Of a stretch of DNA of 64,000 nt, positions 11,832-22,832 are shown in pieces. Position 1 is the stretch's first letter. Each line of letters opens with the position of its first letter. The stretch covers positions 9,734,001 through 9,798,000 of the forward strand of contig CM033752.1 of assembly GCA_019671005.1 (NCBI GenBank). The letters are read 5' to 3'. The translations under genes were made by a program, and so were the position numbers. The notes under the pieces were generated by a model, which did not search any database, was not told where the DNA came from, and worked only from the letters and a program-made list of their open reading frames with translations. This DNA comes from Hibiscus mutabilis (lineage: Eukaryota > Streptophyta > Magnoliopsida > Malvales > Malvaceae).

Positions 11832-14800
11832 TGTAACACCACTTTCCCGTATTTGTTGCCAAACACGAGTCACTGATGTTACTTAATTAAATTAGAAATC
11901 CATTTTTCCAATTTTTGAAAAATCTAACAGCCTGCACTGTCTTTTCTTAAAAAAAATTATAAATTTTTGTAAGCTTCAAAACTTCATTTGGAAAAATTCC
12001 TAGTAAACTAGATTCATCAGGCTATCAATCCGTATAAATTAGAGAGCTTAACTCATGGCAAACAAGTGCAGAAAATTCATTAAATATGCACTACAGTGCA
12101 GATCTGCTGTCTGGAAATTCTGACCTTGCATCGAATAAAATTCATAACGTTTTACACTGAACTCAAAATCAGTCACTGTTTGTTTTGAAAGAAACTAGAC
12201 TCAATTTTTAGTTCATACATATAAATCTCATTTTCTAATTCAATCTATGGAATTTATAGCATTTTTTCAAACTTACTGCCCAAAATAGAGTTTCTGGACA
12301 ACTTCAACTTGTTTCCAATATAATTTCACTAACTAGTCAATAATCATTCAAATCTACATACTAATAATTCTAAACCATATTTTAGTTAAAAGCATAACCA
12401 ACTAATGAGTAGTTTAATGTCTCTTTTACACAAAACATATAATCAAGATTATACATGCCACTTCTCCAAACACATAATATAGGATGTCAAAACATTACTA
12501 TGATAACTTGTATCGTTTCTTCGCCTACAAAGTGATGCCCAAAACGTTCATGCTTAGGAACCACGTGATCAACCTACGTGTGCACAAGCAAAATACATAC
12601 TCTAAGAATAACTTAGTGAGGCATTATAAGTAATCATAAAATCAAGAAATAAAAATAAATGAAAACATGGTGAAGCAAGATCATAATAAATCTTCTTTTA
12701 GTTCAAAACCATCATATATAAGAAAATGGTGATTTTCATATACTTTATCTTTGTAATTGGCCCAAGAATTGTATAAAGAGAAACTAAAGTATGCATGGTC
12801 TGTACTCCTTGAGCATTGGTCACCAAAGTGACGATAAACATATAGACACGTAAGTGCCGGCATCATATAGGCATCATATCATATACTTGTAATTCATCAT
12901 GTATAAACAATTCATATATCACCATTATTCAATAATAATTTGCCATAACAAAACATGATAGAGCAGTTCATACCTCATTATGTACTAACCTTTTTCTTTG
13001 CCTGTAAAATATCATATAACTTATACAAAAACCATGTTATCATTTTAATAAAATCAAACAAATAGAATTCTTGAAATTAATCAAAACATATTCTGAAACA
13101 TATGAATGCACTCACCTTATGTGCCTCACTAGCTACTTATACCAAAAAGTATTTATTCTGAAACTTCTTCTTTGCCTTTCAACTTGTTTCTATCATGAAC
13201 TTGCTTGTTATCTGTATGTATATTAAATACGTAACACAAGCAAATTTTTGAGTACATACTCATACTATTCAAATAATGGAAAGTAACTAAAATAACTATC
13301 CATTTTGCACAAAATTACTCCGATAGAACTTCTATATTCGAATCACATTTCTTTACACTTTTCCATAACTTTCCAACTTTTTCCAAAATACCCAATTTAG
13401 TCACTAAGTACTCTTTTGAGCTTCTAACCATCATTTTCAAATTTAATCCTTTCATTTCACATTCTTTATGCTTTAGGGCTCAAACTTTAAAAATTTACAT
13501 ATTGGTCCTCAAGACTGCCAAAAATTCTAAAATGGTCCCAAAGTCAATATAAACTTCAAAATCAGCATTCCACTGACTGAACTTAATTTTCCAACATAAC
13601 ATACTTCAAAGACAAGCTTGACAACCCAATCCCTAAACTTTCCAAAATTTACATTTTGGTCCCTAATGCCAAATAATTAGGGATTTTCATTCAAAACAAC
13701 TTATATTATCATTCTAAACCATTCTTAACCTTAGGAAAATTTTCTCGCAATTTTCCCTAATTTTCTTCCTACTAGCCGAATATGAAAGGTCACTTTGACC
13801 AATTTTCTCAACTTGATTTAAGCATGAAGAAGAGGCCCAATAGGGTAGGCAATGCGCGTAGGCATAGGTCTTCCACTATCACCTCTGGTGTGCCACTCGT
13901 CAGTTGAGAAACCTGGGGGAGCTAATTTGATCTCAAAACCTTTTATTCAAGCTTCTAACATCAATTCCTCTTCAAATAAAATTTTTGCAAGAGTTTCCCC
14001 TAATTTTTCAATTTTCCCATAATCAACCTACAACACAAGTCATGGAATTTTCATCATTTGAACCATGAAAACAACATCACAAGCATGTTTCCAACAAAAA
14101 AAAACCATTAAAACTCGAGATTCCATCATGCTCTACATCAATCCTAAACCCCAAACTCAACTTAGAGACATGAAAACTATACAAAACTTATACCAAAAGA
14201 TAGAGAATTTAATGGAGAACATTTTCTTATTTCATGTCTCAAGCTCAAATCTAACTATGGAAGCTTAAAAATTGAATCAAACTTTCTTACCTAGGTTTTT
14301 GAGTGAAATCGGCAGCTTGGAGTAGAAGGGGAGATGATTTTTCCAAGTTTTTTTCCATCTTATTTTAATGCCAAATGGCAATATAATTACCTTATTTAAT
14401 TAATAAAAGCCTTTAATAGTCAAAAGACCATTATACCCTTAAGTTATAACCAATCACAAGCCAACACTTGTTTATTCTTATCCATAATGATCATAAATAA
14501 TCAAAAAGTAAGGGTGAAATGACCATTTTGCCCTTAATCAACAACCTTATCTTCAAAAATGCCATTTTCACCTATTTCACCAAATACTGCATAAAATTGA
14601 ATTTAAATCAAATAAAAATGATTCAAAAACCATAATATCATGTTATTCTAGTCTTTCTAAGATTTCCATAAAATTTTCATAATTTTTCGAATTTGAATAA
14701 TCGTTCGAATTAATTCTAAAATTTATCTTTTTTATATCTTTTCACACAAATCTCGCACCAAAAATCTGATTCCCACCAAAATTCTTATACCGGGATAAAG

Positions 14801-14978
14801 TATTCATTTTTTCCATAAAAATAATTATTGGGAAAATTACCATATTGGTCCTTGAACTTTTACCAACTTTCCACTTTGACCACTAAACTTTGAAATTTTT
14901 CGTTTTAGTCACTGAACTAAAACCACCAAACTTTAATTCTTTTTATTTCAGTCACTCTGCAAATATTGGGGCATTAAA
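11832..14978 (-). repeat. Gypsy-1 left LTR (3' LTR of the element)
   Basis: It aligns along its whole length with 19660-22827. It begins TGTAACACCAC on the + strand and ends at GCATTAAA, where the other copy has GTATTACA, so the terminal CA has mutated. Compared with the right LTR it carries 97 extra bases (13828-13924), and it lacks about 130 bases that the right LTR holds around 20700-20830. The lacking part includes a CATGCCA-type block also present in the unrelated solo LTR at 46973, so I infer a deletion here. Short open frames occur inside (for example 14065-14268), with counterparts in the other LTR only because the LTRs are copies. Confidence 0.93.
13828..13924. other. 97-bp extra segment in the left LTR of Gypsy-1
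   Basis: The left LTR reads AAGCATGA, then 97 bases, then ATTTGATCTC. The right LTR joins AAGCATGA directly to ATTTGATCTC at 21780/21781. The extra segment is clearly less AT-rich than its surroundings (it contains GGCAATGCGCGTAGGC). It has no obvious terminal repeats or target duplication. It may be an insertion here or a deletion from the other LTR, and I do not recognise its source. Confidence 0.8.
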
Positions 14979-14991
14979 ATTCTCCCCCCTT
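14979..14991 (-). promoter_or_regulatory. Polypurine tract of Gypsy-1
   Basis: The + strand ATTCTCCCCCCTT lies directly inside the left LTR. On the element strand it reads AAGGGGGGAGAAT, a purine run in the position that primes plus-strand DNA synthesis. It follows the last codons of pol (F-E-D-E-F is readable just upstream on the - strand). Confidence 0.85.
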
Positions 14992-15012
14992 AAGAAAATT
15001 CATCCTCAAATT

Positions 15013-16518
15013 TTAAAACGTACCTGATTTAGAAAGATGTGGATACTGCTTTTCCATTGTGTCATTTGCCTCCCAAGTGGATTCTTCCACTTTATGGTTT
15101 CGCCAAAGAACTTTCACTAATGGAATAGTCTTATTCCTCAATTCTTTAGTTCCATGAGCAAGAATCTTCACTGGTTCTTCCTCGTAAGTTAAATCCGGTT
15201 GAATTTCAATTTCTACCGGCGATATTACGTGAGAAGGATCTAATTGATACCTTCTAAGCATCGAGACATGAAATACATTATGAATCTTGCTTAACTCTGG
15301 ATGAAAAGCTAATTGATAAGCCACAGGACCAACTTTCTTCAAGATTTCATAAGGGCCAATAAACCTCGGACTTAACTTTCCTTTACGTCCGAAACGTAAT
15401 ACCTTTTTCCAAGGTGAAACTTTGAGGAACACTTTTTCACCAACCTCAAACTCTATAGCTTTTCTCTTTAGATCAACATAAGATTTATGTCGGTAAGATG
15501 CTTTCTTGAGGTTGTCTTGTATTATTTTAACCTTATCTTTCACTTCTCTAACTAGATCAGGTCCAATGACTTTACGATCTTCGAGCTCAAACCAATTCAA
15601 AGGTGTTCTGCATCGTCTACCATATAAAGCTTCATAAGGAGCCATCCTTATACTTGCTTGATAACTATTATTATAAGCAAATTCAGCAAGTGGCAAATAT
15701 TTCTCCCATGAGCCTTCGAACTCGAGTACGCAAGCTCTAAGCATATCTTCAAGGATTTGAATAATTCTTTAAGATTGGCCATCTATTTGAGGGTGAAAAG
15801 CAGTGCTAAAATTCAACCGAGTTCGCAATGCCTCGTGTAAAGAACTCCAAAATCTTGAAGTAAACTTCGGATCTCTATCTGATACAATAGAAATAGGCAC
15901 ACCATGCAACAGCACAATCTCCTTGATATACAAATCTGCATACTTATTCATTGTGTAATCTGTCCGAACAGGAATGAAATGGGCAGACTTTGTCAATCTA
16001 TCAACTATCACCCAGATAGAATCCTTTTTGTTCGGAGTCCCGGTTACAAAATCCATAGTGATATTTTCCCATTTCCACTGTGGAATAGCTATCGACTGTA
16101 GCAATCCCGATGGTACTTGATGCTCAGCTTTTACTTGTTGACATGTCAAACATTTAGCCACAAATTCGGTCACCGTTCTTTTCATGTCTGGCCACCAATA
16201 CATGTTTTTCAGGTCTTGATACATCTTATTACCTTCAGGATGCATTGCCAATGGACTATAATGAGTTTCATACAACAATTCCCTTTTCAATTCCTCATTA
16301 TCACGAATATATATTATATCTCGATAATAAAGGCATCTATTGGTTTTAACTGGATAGTCTTTGAGCATTTGTTTCAAGATTGCTAAGCATTTTTCATCCT
16401 TACCTTGAAGTTCTTTAATCTGAGCTGTCAAAGTAGATTTAAGCTGTAATTCTGCAATTAAAGCACCATCATCTCGCAACGCCAACTGAGTATCCAAAGT
16501 TCTCAAAGCAGCAAATGT
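15013..16518 (-). pseudogene. Gypsy-1 integrase, with catalytic Glu changed to a stop
   Basis: Integrase would insert the element cDNA into host DNA. Two open pieces in the same frame cover it (16641-15769 and 15744-15013). The N-terminal zinc region shows H-x6-H followed by C-L-T-C-Q-Q. The core keeps the first Asp in T-M-D-F-V-T-G and the second in V-S-D-R-D-P. The third acidic residue should follow G-Q-S, exactly 35 residues after the second Asp, but that codon is TAA at 15769-15771. After the stop the frame resumes with R-I-I-Q-I-L-E-D-M-L-R-A-C. The C-terminal part keeps G-P-Y-E-I-L-K-K-V-G and ends in a chromodomain-like stretch (L-V-K-V-L-W-R-N-H, S-T-W-E, Y-P-H-L). The domain is otherwise well preserved. 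Confidence 0.93.
15769..15771 (-). other. Nonsense codon at the integrase DD35E glutamate
   Basis: The codon after G-Q-S reads TAA on the - strand. Family members have GAA or GAG (Glu) here, so one G-to-T change in the coding strand explains it. It removes both the catalytic residue and translation of the C-terminus. Confidence 0.9.
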
Positions 16519-16920
16519 CTTCCGACTCAAAGCATCAGCTACAACATTTGCCTTTCCCGGATAGTAATTAATAACAAGATCATAACCCTTGATTAGCTCG
16601 AGCCATCTTCTCTGTCTCAAATTCAAATCTTCTTGCGTCATTATGTACTTTAAACTTTTGTGATCCGTATAAATATAGCATCACTCAACATACAAGTAGT
16701 GACGCCATATTTTCAAAGCAAAAACTACTGCGGCCAATTCTAGATCATGAGTCGGATAGTTCTTTTCATGTGTTTTCAATTGTCTAGAAGCATATGCGAT
16801 TACTTTACCTTCTTGCATCAATACACATCCCAATCCATTATGGGACGCGTCACTGTATAAGGTAAAATCCTTACCTGATTCTGGTTGCACAAGCACTGGT
16901 GCTTCAGTTAAAATTTACTT
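16519..16920 (-). pseudogene. Gypsy-1 RNase H domain, interrupted
   Basis: RNase H lies between RT and integrase, as usual in Ty3/gypsy. The first open piece (16896-16681) holds L-Y-S-D-A-S-H-N-G-L-G with the first catalytic Asp, A-Y-A-S-R-Q-L as an anchor, and H-D-L-E-L-A-A-V with the catalytic Glu. A TGA at 16681-16683 breaks the frame after H-Y-L-Y-V-E. The same frame then continues through Y-T-D-H-K-S-L (third acidic residue) and into 16641, ending with V-V-A-D-A-L-S-R-K, which holds the last Asp. All four catalytic positions are therefore still encoded, separated by one stop. A further TAA, after E-Q-L-K near 16910-16918, lies just upstream in the RT-RNase H linker. Confidence 0.9.
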
Positions 16921-17169
16921 CAATTGCTCAAAACTCTGTTGGCACTTATCAGTCCAAACGAAAGGTACATCCTTCCGTAATAGCTTAGTAATTGGTGCAG
17001 CAATCATCAGAAAACCTTTCACAAAGCGTCTATAATATCCTGCTAACCCTAAGAAACTGCGAACCTCAGTAACATTTTTGGGAGGATTCCAATCAACAAT
17101 GGCCTTAACCTTTTTAGGATCAACCCGAATTCCTTCGGCAGAAACAATATGACCTAGGAAAGATACTTT

Positions 17170-17873
17170 TGATAACCAAAATTAACATTTAGTGAGTTTA
17201 GCATACAGTTCCTTCTCTCTTAATGTCTGCAATACTATCCGCAGATGAGCATCATGTTCTTCCCCGGTCTTCGAATAAATTAGTATATCATCAATAAACA
17301 CTACAACGAACTGGTCCAAGTACGACTGGAACACTCTATTCACCAGGACCATGAATGCTGCAGGAGCATTAGTGAGACCAAAAGGCATAACTACAAATTC
17401 ATAGTGTCCATACCGTGTCCGAAATGCTTTTTTTGGAATATCCTCATCTTGACTTTTAACTGATAGTAACCTGACCGAAGATCGATTTTAGAAAACACAG
17501 CTGCTCCTTTCAATTGATCAAATAGATCATCAATCCTTGGTAAAGGATACTTGTTCTTGATCGTCACTTTATTCAGCTGGCAATAGTCAATGCACAATCG
17601 CATCGGTCCATCTTTCTTTTTAACAAAAAGAATAGGTGCTCCCTAGGGTGATACACTAGGTCGTATAAAAATTCGATCTAAAAGATCTTGCAATTGAGCT
17701 TTAAGCTCCCTCAACTCTATTGGAGACTTTCGATAAGGTGCCATTGATACTGGTTCAGTACCAGGTAAAACATCTATTCCAAATTTCACCTCTCGGTCTG
17801 GAAATTTCAGGGAACTCTCGAACTGTAAGAATATTGTTAATATTTGTCTTTGATGAATTAACATCCACAACAT
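17170..17873 (-). pseudogene. Gypsy-1 reverse transcriptase, interrupted
   Basis: Three open pieces (17873-17643, 17603-17391, 17388-17182) give a recognisable Ty3-type RT. It shows R-E-V-K-F-G-I-D-V-L-P-G-T and A-P-Y-R at the entry, then P-S-V-S-P followed by a TAG at 17643-17645 where Trp is normal. The palm follows with R-L-C-I-D-Y-C-Q-L-N-K, then F-S-K-I-D-L-R-S-G-Y with the first catalytic Asp, M-P-F-G-L-T-N-A-P, and V-F-I-D-D-I-L-I-Y-S with the catalytic Asp pair. A one-base loss near 17449 shifts the frame between S-G-Y-Y-Q-L and M-P-F-G-L. A stop follows L-T-K-C near 17182. The entry region seems shortened compared with related elements. It cannot give a working enzyme. Confidence 0.93.
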
Positions 17874-17879
17874 GAGCTA

Positions 17880-18410
17880 AGTAAGCCTGGCACCCCTGAT
17901 ACAACAATCTCATCGCATTCATTGTTCAGATCACATTACTCATACAATTTGATCCTTCGCCAACCACTACGATTTCTGTACCTTTCTTACTTTTCAACAC
18001 TAGTCGTTTCAAACGACAATCCACTATAGCATGGTAAGCATATAACCAATCCATGCCCAAAATAATCTCAAAATCATGGAAAGGTAATTCCATCAAATCA
18101 GCTGGAATTCAATTCCTTGAATCACTATCGGACACTGTTTGCAAACTTTACTCACTCGAGCACTATGGCAAATAGGATTGGTTGCGAAGACATCACTAGA
18201 CGTAGGTTCCAAGGTAATCCTCCTGTCTTTGACTAACTTAGAACTAACATATAAATGATTAGATCCCGGATCTATCAATACAAATACAGGTTCATTAAAA
18301 AGTTGGAAAGTACCTGTAACAATATCTGGTGCATCTATGTCATCCTCAGTACAGATGTGGTAGACTCTTGCTGAAGTCTTTAATTGCTTATTGGAAGCAG
18401 CTTCCGACAT
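17880..18410 (-). pseudogene. Gypsy-1 aspartic protease, degenerate
   Basis: This would be the retroviral-type aspartic protease that processes the polyprotein. The open part (18410-18093) contains A-R-V-Y-H-I, D-I-V-T-G-T-F and the active-site motif V-L-I-D-P-G-S-N-H. The motif is D-P-G-S rather than D-T-G or D-S-G; as I recall, a DPGS form is seen in related plant gypsy elements, so it need not be a defect. A one-base loss near 18112 ends the frame. In the next frame the sequence continues with L-M-E-L-P-F-H-D-F and I-L-G-M-D-W-L-Y, the expected protease end, then meets a TGA near 17925. The protease lies directly after the gag zinc region, as expected for a gag-pro-pol element. Confidence 0.85.
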
Positions 18411-18429
18411 TCCTGGACAATTTACTCCA

Positions 18430-19494
18430 TAAGATTTCTGACTAACCTTATATTTTCCCTTATGGTTCTGGACTACTGATCTTTCTGACTTATCTGGTCT
18501 ATTGCCACTGCTCGGACAATCTCGAAGGAAATGATCAGTAGCACCACAACCAAAGCAAGCTCATGTAACCAATCAGCATTGTCCATGATGAAATTTACCA
18601 CAATGATCACATTGATGTTTCCTCGAACTTCTTGTCTTTACAGTAGAAACCAGTGAACCTTTGGACTTTCCCGATCCAAATTCTTGTTTGTTACTTTGGT
18701 AGAAACCTTTGCCTCGCTTAGATGATGATGAACTAAAGGATCCTTCAAAATTCCTTTTCAGCGACTGAACATTCTGAGCTGCTGACTTTTCTTGCCGAAC
18801 TTTTCCATCCCTTTCGCTCAGTTGACAGCATCTTGGAATCTAGTGATGTCCATAGCTATCAGCACCTCTTTATAATCCGGATCCAAACCTTCAATGAAGC
18901 AGATGCTACGGTCCTTCTCTGTAGGGATTAACTCTGAGGCGAAATGGCTCAATTTGTTGATTTCACATTATATTCGTCTACTGTCTGGTCGCCTTGTTTG
19001 AGATTCAAAAATTGATTCCTCATTTCTCGGATAAACATGTCTCCGATATACTTGTTGCATAACTCACGGAGGAAAAAGTCCCAAGTGATCTCTTCCCTAG
19101 GACAAGTGGTGATGTTTGACCACCAGATACGAGCCTGTCCCTTCAATAAAGACACAACTCCCTCTAACTTTCTCTGATCATCACAGTGCAATCCTTCGAG
19201 CATAATATTTAGATCATTAAGCCAAAAATCTGCAACAATAGGATCCCCATCTACAAAATCTGGTGCTCGCAGCTCCTTTAGCTCTTTAGCAATAGAAACT
19301 CGGGGAGGACGGTTAATTATCATCTCTAAGGCTTTTAGGAAGTTTCCCTGATCTTGTACCGGCATCCCAGGTTGAACCGGTACATTCTCAGCAGGCTGTG
19401 CTAAAGGTGGAGGAAAACTAGCTTCTTGTCCAACCTCAGTAACATTTTGACCCTCTATATGAGTCGCCTGACGTGAACCTTCACCCTCAGACAT
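18430..19494 (-). pseudogene. Gypsy-1 gag, interrupted
   Basis: Gag would form the cytoplasmic particle that packages the element RNA. The first open piece (19494-18949, 181 residues) starts with an acidic-polar leader and contains the retrotransposon gag core: F-V-D-G-D-P near residue 77, W-L-N-D-L near 90, A-R-I-W-W near 122, and L-K-Q-G-D-Q-T-V-D-E-Y near the end. A one-base loss near 18960 ends that frame. In the shifted frame the sequence goes on with L-S-H-F-A-S-E-L-I-P-T-E-K. Two zinc motifs follow: a histidine-rich one around 18580-18610, then a TGA pair, then C-F-G-C-G-A-T-D-H-F-L-R-D-C at 18516-18557. The start codon lies about 150 bases inside the primer binding site. Confidence 0.92.
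18516..18557 (-). other. CCHC zinc knuckle of Gypsy-1 gag
   Basis: Read on the - strand, this encodes C-x2-C-x4-H-x4-C (C-F-G-C, then H, then C-P). It is the nucleic-acid-binding knuckle at the gag C-terminus. Two in-frame TGA codons sit just upstream, so it would not be translated with the rest of gag. Confidence 0.88.
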
Positions 19495-19640
19495 TTGTAC
19501 TCATTATAACATTTAACATCAGTAAGAAGGAGCATCAACTATACAAATGTCATCATTAGTAATTTATGACATCCTAGTGACATGTACACACTTTTTAACT
19601 CATAACAAACTCAATTTAAATCCAGAACCGACTAAACCTG

Positions 19641-19654
19641 TGGCTCTAATACCA
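19641..19654 (-). promoter_or_regulatory. Primer binding site of Gypsy-1 (initiator tRNA-Met type)
   Basis: On the - strand this reads TGGTATTAGAGCCA, five bases inside the right LTR. The consensus for priming by plant initiator methionine tRNA starts TGGTATCAGAGC; there is one C-to-T change. It fixes the right LTR as the 5' LTR and confirms the orientation. Confidence 0.9.
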
Positions 19655-19659
19655 ATAAA

Positions 19660-22600
19660 TGTAACACCACTTTCCCGTATTTGTTGCCAAACACGAGTCG
19701 GTGATGTTACTTAATTAAATTAAAAATCCATTTTTCCAATTTTTGAAAAATCTAGCAGCCTGCACTGTCTTTTCTTAAAAAAATTTATAAATTTTTGTAA
19801 ACTTCAAAACTTCATTTGGAAAAATTCCTAGTAAACTAGATTCATCAGGCTATCAATCCATATAAATTAGAGAGCTTAACTCATGGCACACAAGTGCAGA
19901 AAATTCATTAAATATGCACTACAGTGCAGATCTGCTGTTCGGAAATTCTGACCTTGCATCGAATACAAATTCATAACTTTTTACACCGAACTCGAAATCT
20001 GTCACCGTTTGTTTTAAAAGAAACTAGACTAAATTTTTAGTTCATACATATAAATCCAATTTTCTAATTCAATCTATGGAAGTTATAGCAATTTTTCAAA
20101 CTTACTGCCCAAAACAGAGTTTCTGGACAGCTTCAACTTGTTTCCAATATAATTTCACTACCTAGTCAATAATCATTCAAATCCACATGCTAATAATTCT
20201 AAACCATATTTTAGTTAAAAACATAACCAAATAATGAGTAGTTTAATGTCTCTTTTACACAAAATATATAATCAAGATTATACATGCCACTTCTCCAAAC
20301 ACATAATATAGGATGTCAAAACATTACTATGACAATCTGTATCGTTTCTTTGCCTACAAAGTGATGCCCAAAACGTTCATGCTTACGAACCACGTGATCA
20401 ACCTATGTGTGCACAAGTAAAATACACACGCTAAGCATAACTTAGTGAGACATTATAAGTAATCATAAAATTAAGAAATAAAATAAATGAAAACATGGTT
20501 AAGCAAGATCATAATAAATCTTCTTTTAGTTCAAAACCATCATATATAAGAAAATGGTAATTTTCATATACTTTATCTTTGTAATTGGCTCAAGAATTGT
20601 ATAAAGAGAAACTAAAGTATGCAAGGTCTGTACTCCTTGAGCACTGGTCACCAAAGTGACGATAAACATATAGACACGTAAGTGTCGGCATCATATAGAC
20701 ACATAAGTGCTGATAAACATATAGGAACCGAAGATCGCTGTGTAGCTACACGTAGTCCTTTACTACTGGACCTCTAATGGCATGCCACTATACTGTAACT
20801 CTCTATCATTACTTGGTCAATAAATTCATATAATATACTTGTAATTCATCATGTATAAACAATTCATATATCACCATTATTCAATAATAATTTTGCCATA
20901 ACAAAACATAATAGAGCAGTTCATACCCCATTATGTACTAACCTTTTTCTTTGCCTGTAAAATATCATATAACTTATACAAAAACCATGTTATCATTTTA
21001 AAAAAATCAAGCAAATAGAATTCTTGAAATTAATCAAAACATATTCTGAAACATATGAATGCACCCACCTTATATGCCTCACTAGCTACTTAACCAAAAA
21101 GTATTTATTCTGAAACTTCTTCTTTGCCTTTCAACTTGTTTCAATCACGAGCTTGCTTGTTATCTGTATGTATATTAAATACATAACACAAGCAAAATTT
21201 TGAGTACATACTCATACTATTCAAATAATGGAAAGTAACTAAAATAACTATCCATTATGCACAAAATTACTCCGATAGAACTTTCTATATTCGAATCACA
21301 TTTCTTTACACTTTTCCATAACTTTCCAACATTTTCCAAAATACCCAATTTAGTCACTAGGGACTCTTTTGAGCTTCTAACCATCATTTTCAAATTTAAT
21401 CCTTTCATTTCTCATTCTTTAGGCTTTAGGACCCAAACTTTAAAATTTTACATATTGGTCCTCAAGATTGTCAAAAATTCTAAAATGGTCCCAAAGTCAA
21501 TATAATCTTCAAAGTCAACATTCCACTCACTGAACTTAATTTTCCAACATAACATACTTCAAAGACAAGCTTGACAACCCAATCCCTAAACTTTCCAAAA
21601 TTTACATTTTGGTCCCTAATGCCAAGTAATTAGGGATTTTCATTCCAAACAACTTATATTATCATTCTAAACCATTCTTAACCTTAGGAAAATTTTCCCA
21701 CAATTTTCCCTAATTTTCTTCCTACTAGCCGAATGTGAAAGGTCACTTTGACCAATTTTCTCAACTTGATTTAAGCATGAATTTGATCTCAAAACCTTTT
21801 ATTCAAGCTTCTAACATCAATTCCTCTTCAAATAAAAATTTTGCAAGAGTTTCCCCTAATTTTTCAATTTTCCCATAATCAACCTGCAACACAAGTCATG
21901 GAATTTTCATCATTTGAACCATGAAAACAACATCACAAGCATGTTTTCAACAAGAAAAACCTTTAAAACTCAAGTATCCATCATGCTCTTCATCAACCCT
22001 AAACCCCAAACTCAACTTAGAGACATGAAAACTATACAAAACTTATACCAAAAGATAGAGAATTTAATGGAGAACAATTTCTTGTTTCATGTCTCAAGCT
22101 CAAATCTAACCGTGGAAGCTTAAAAATTGAATCAAACTTTCTTACCTAGGTTCTTGAGTGAAATTAGCAGCTTGGAGTAGAAGAGATGATTTTTCCAAGT
22201 TTTTTCTATCATATTTTAATGCCAAATGGCATTATAGTTACCTTATTTAATTAATAAAAGCCTTTAATAGTCAAAAGACCATTATACCCTTGAGTTATAA
22301 CCAATCACAAGCCAACACTTGTTTATTTTTATCTATAATAATCATAAATAATCAAAAAGTAAGGGTGAAATGACCATTTTGCCCTTAATGGACCAACTTA
22401 TCTTCAAAAATGCCATTTTCACCTATTTCACCAAATACTGCATAAAATTGAATTTAAATCGAATAAAAACAATTCAAAAACCATAATATCATGTTCTTAT
22501 AGTCTTTCTAAGACTTCCATAAAATTTTCATAATTTTCCGAATTCGAATAATCATTCGAATTAATTTCGAAACTTATCCTTTTATATCTATTTACACAAA

Positions 22601-22827
22601 TCTCGTACCAAAAATCTGATTCCCACCAAAATTTTTATACCGGGATAAACATTCATTTTTGCCATAAAAATAATTATTGGGAAAATTACCATATTGGTCA
22701 TTGAACATTTCCCAACTTTCCACTTTGACCACCAAACTTTGAAATTTTTCGTTTTAGTCACTGAACTAAAACCACCAAATTTTATTTCTTTTTATTTCAG
22801 TCACTATGCAAATATTGTGGTATTACA
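19660..22827 (-). repeat. Gypsy-1 right LTR (5' LTR of the element)
   Basis: It runs from TGTAACACCAC to GGTATTACA, with intact TG/CA ends. It matches the left LTR throughout, apart from the 97-bp and roughly 130-bp length differences. As the 5' LTR it would hold the promoter for transcription to the left, but I could not single out a convincing TATA box and start site. Several phrases are shared with the solo LTR at 46973 (ACTTAGTGAGG, TGCCTCACTA, GGCATGCCA), so the two LTR families are related. Confidence 0.93.
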
Positions 22828-22832
22828 GCTAT
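22828..22832. repeat. Target site duplication of Gypsy-1, right copy
   Basis: GCTAT, identical to 11827-11831. Satellite continues directly with ACAGTGGACCTGTTG. Confidence 0.93.

Larger units (their letters stand above)
11832..22827 (-). mobile_element. Gypsy-1: full-length Ty3/gypsy LTR retrotransposon, probably Tekay/Del chromovirus, coding-dead
   Basis: A complete element of about 11.0 kb on the - strand. It has two LTRs of about 3.15 kb that start TGTAAC and end TTACA in the right copy (TTAAA in the left), a primer binding site, a polypurine tract and a perfect 5-bp target duplication. The internal order on the - strand is gag, protease, RT, RNase H, integrase, the order of Ty3/gypsy. 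A gag with two zinc motifs, a DPGS protease and an integrase C-terminus carrying L-V-K-V-L-W-R-N-H and S-T-W-E suggest the Tekay/Del clade with a chromodomain-like end; the clade call is less sure than the superfamily. At least ten stops or frameshifts disable it. By eye the first 290 bases of the LTRs differ at roughly 3-4 percent. Confidence 0.95.

Noticed and set aside
14065..14268. An open frame with a close match at 21914-22123, seeming to be a conserved small protein
   Set aside because: The two lie at the same place in the two LTRs of one element and are antisense to it. The similarity is explained by LTR duplication.
15904..16386. Two + strand open frames
   Set aside because: They are shadows of the well-supported integrase reading on the - strand.
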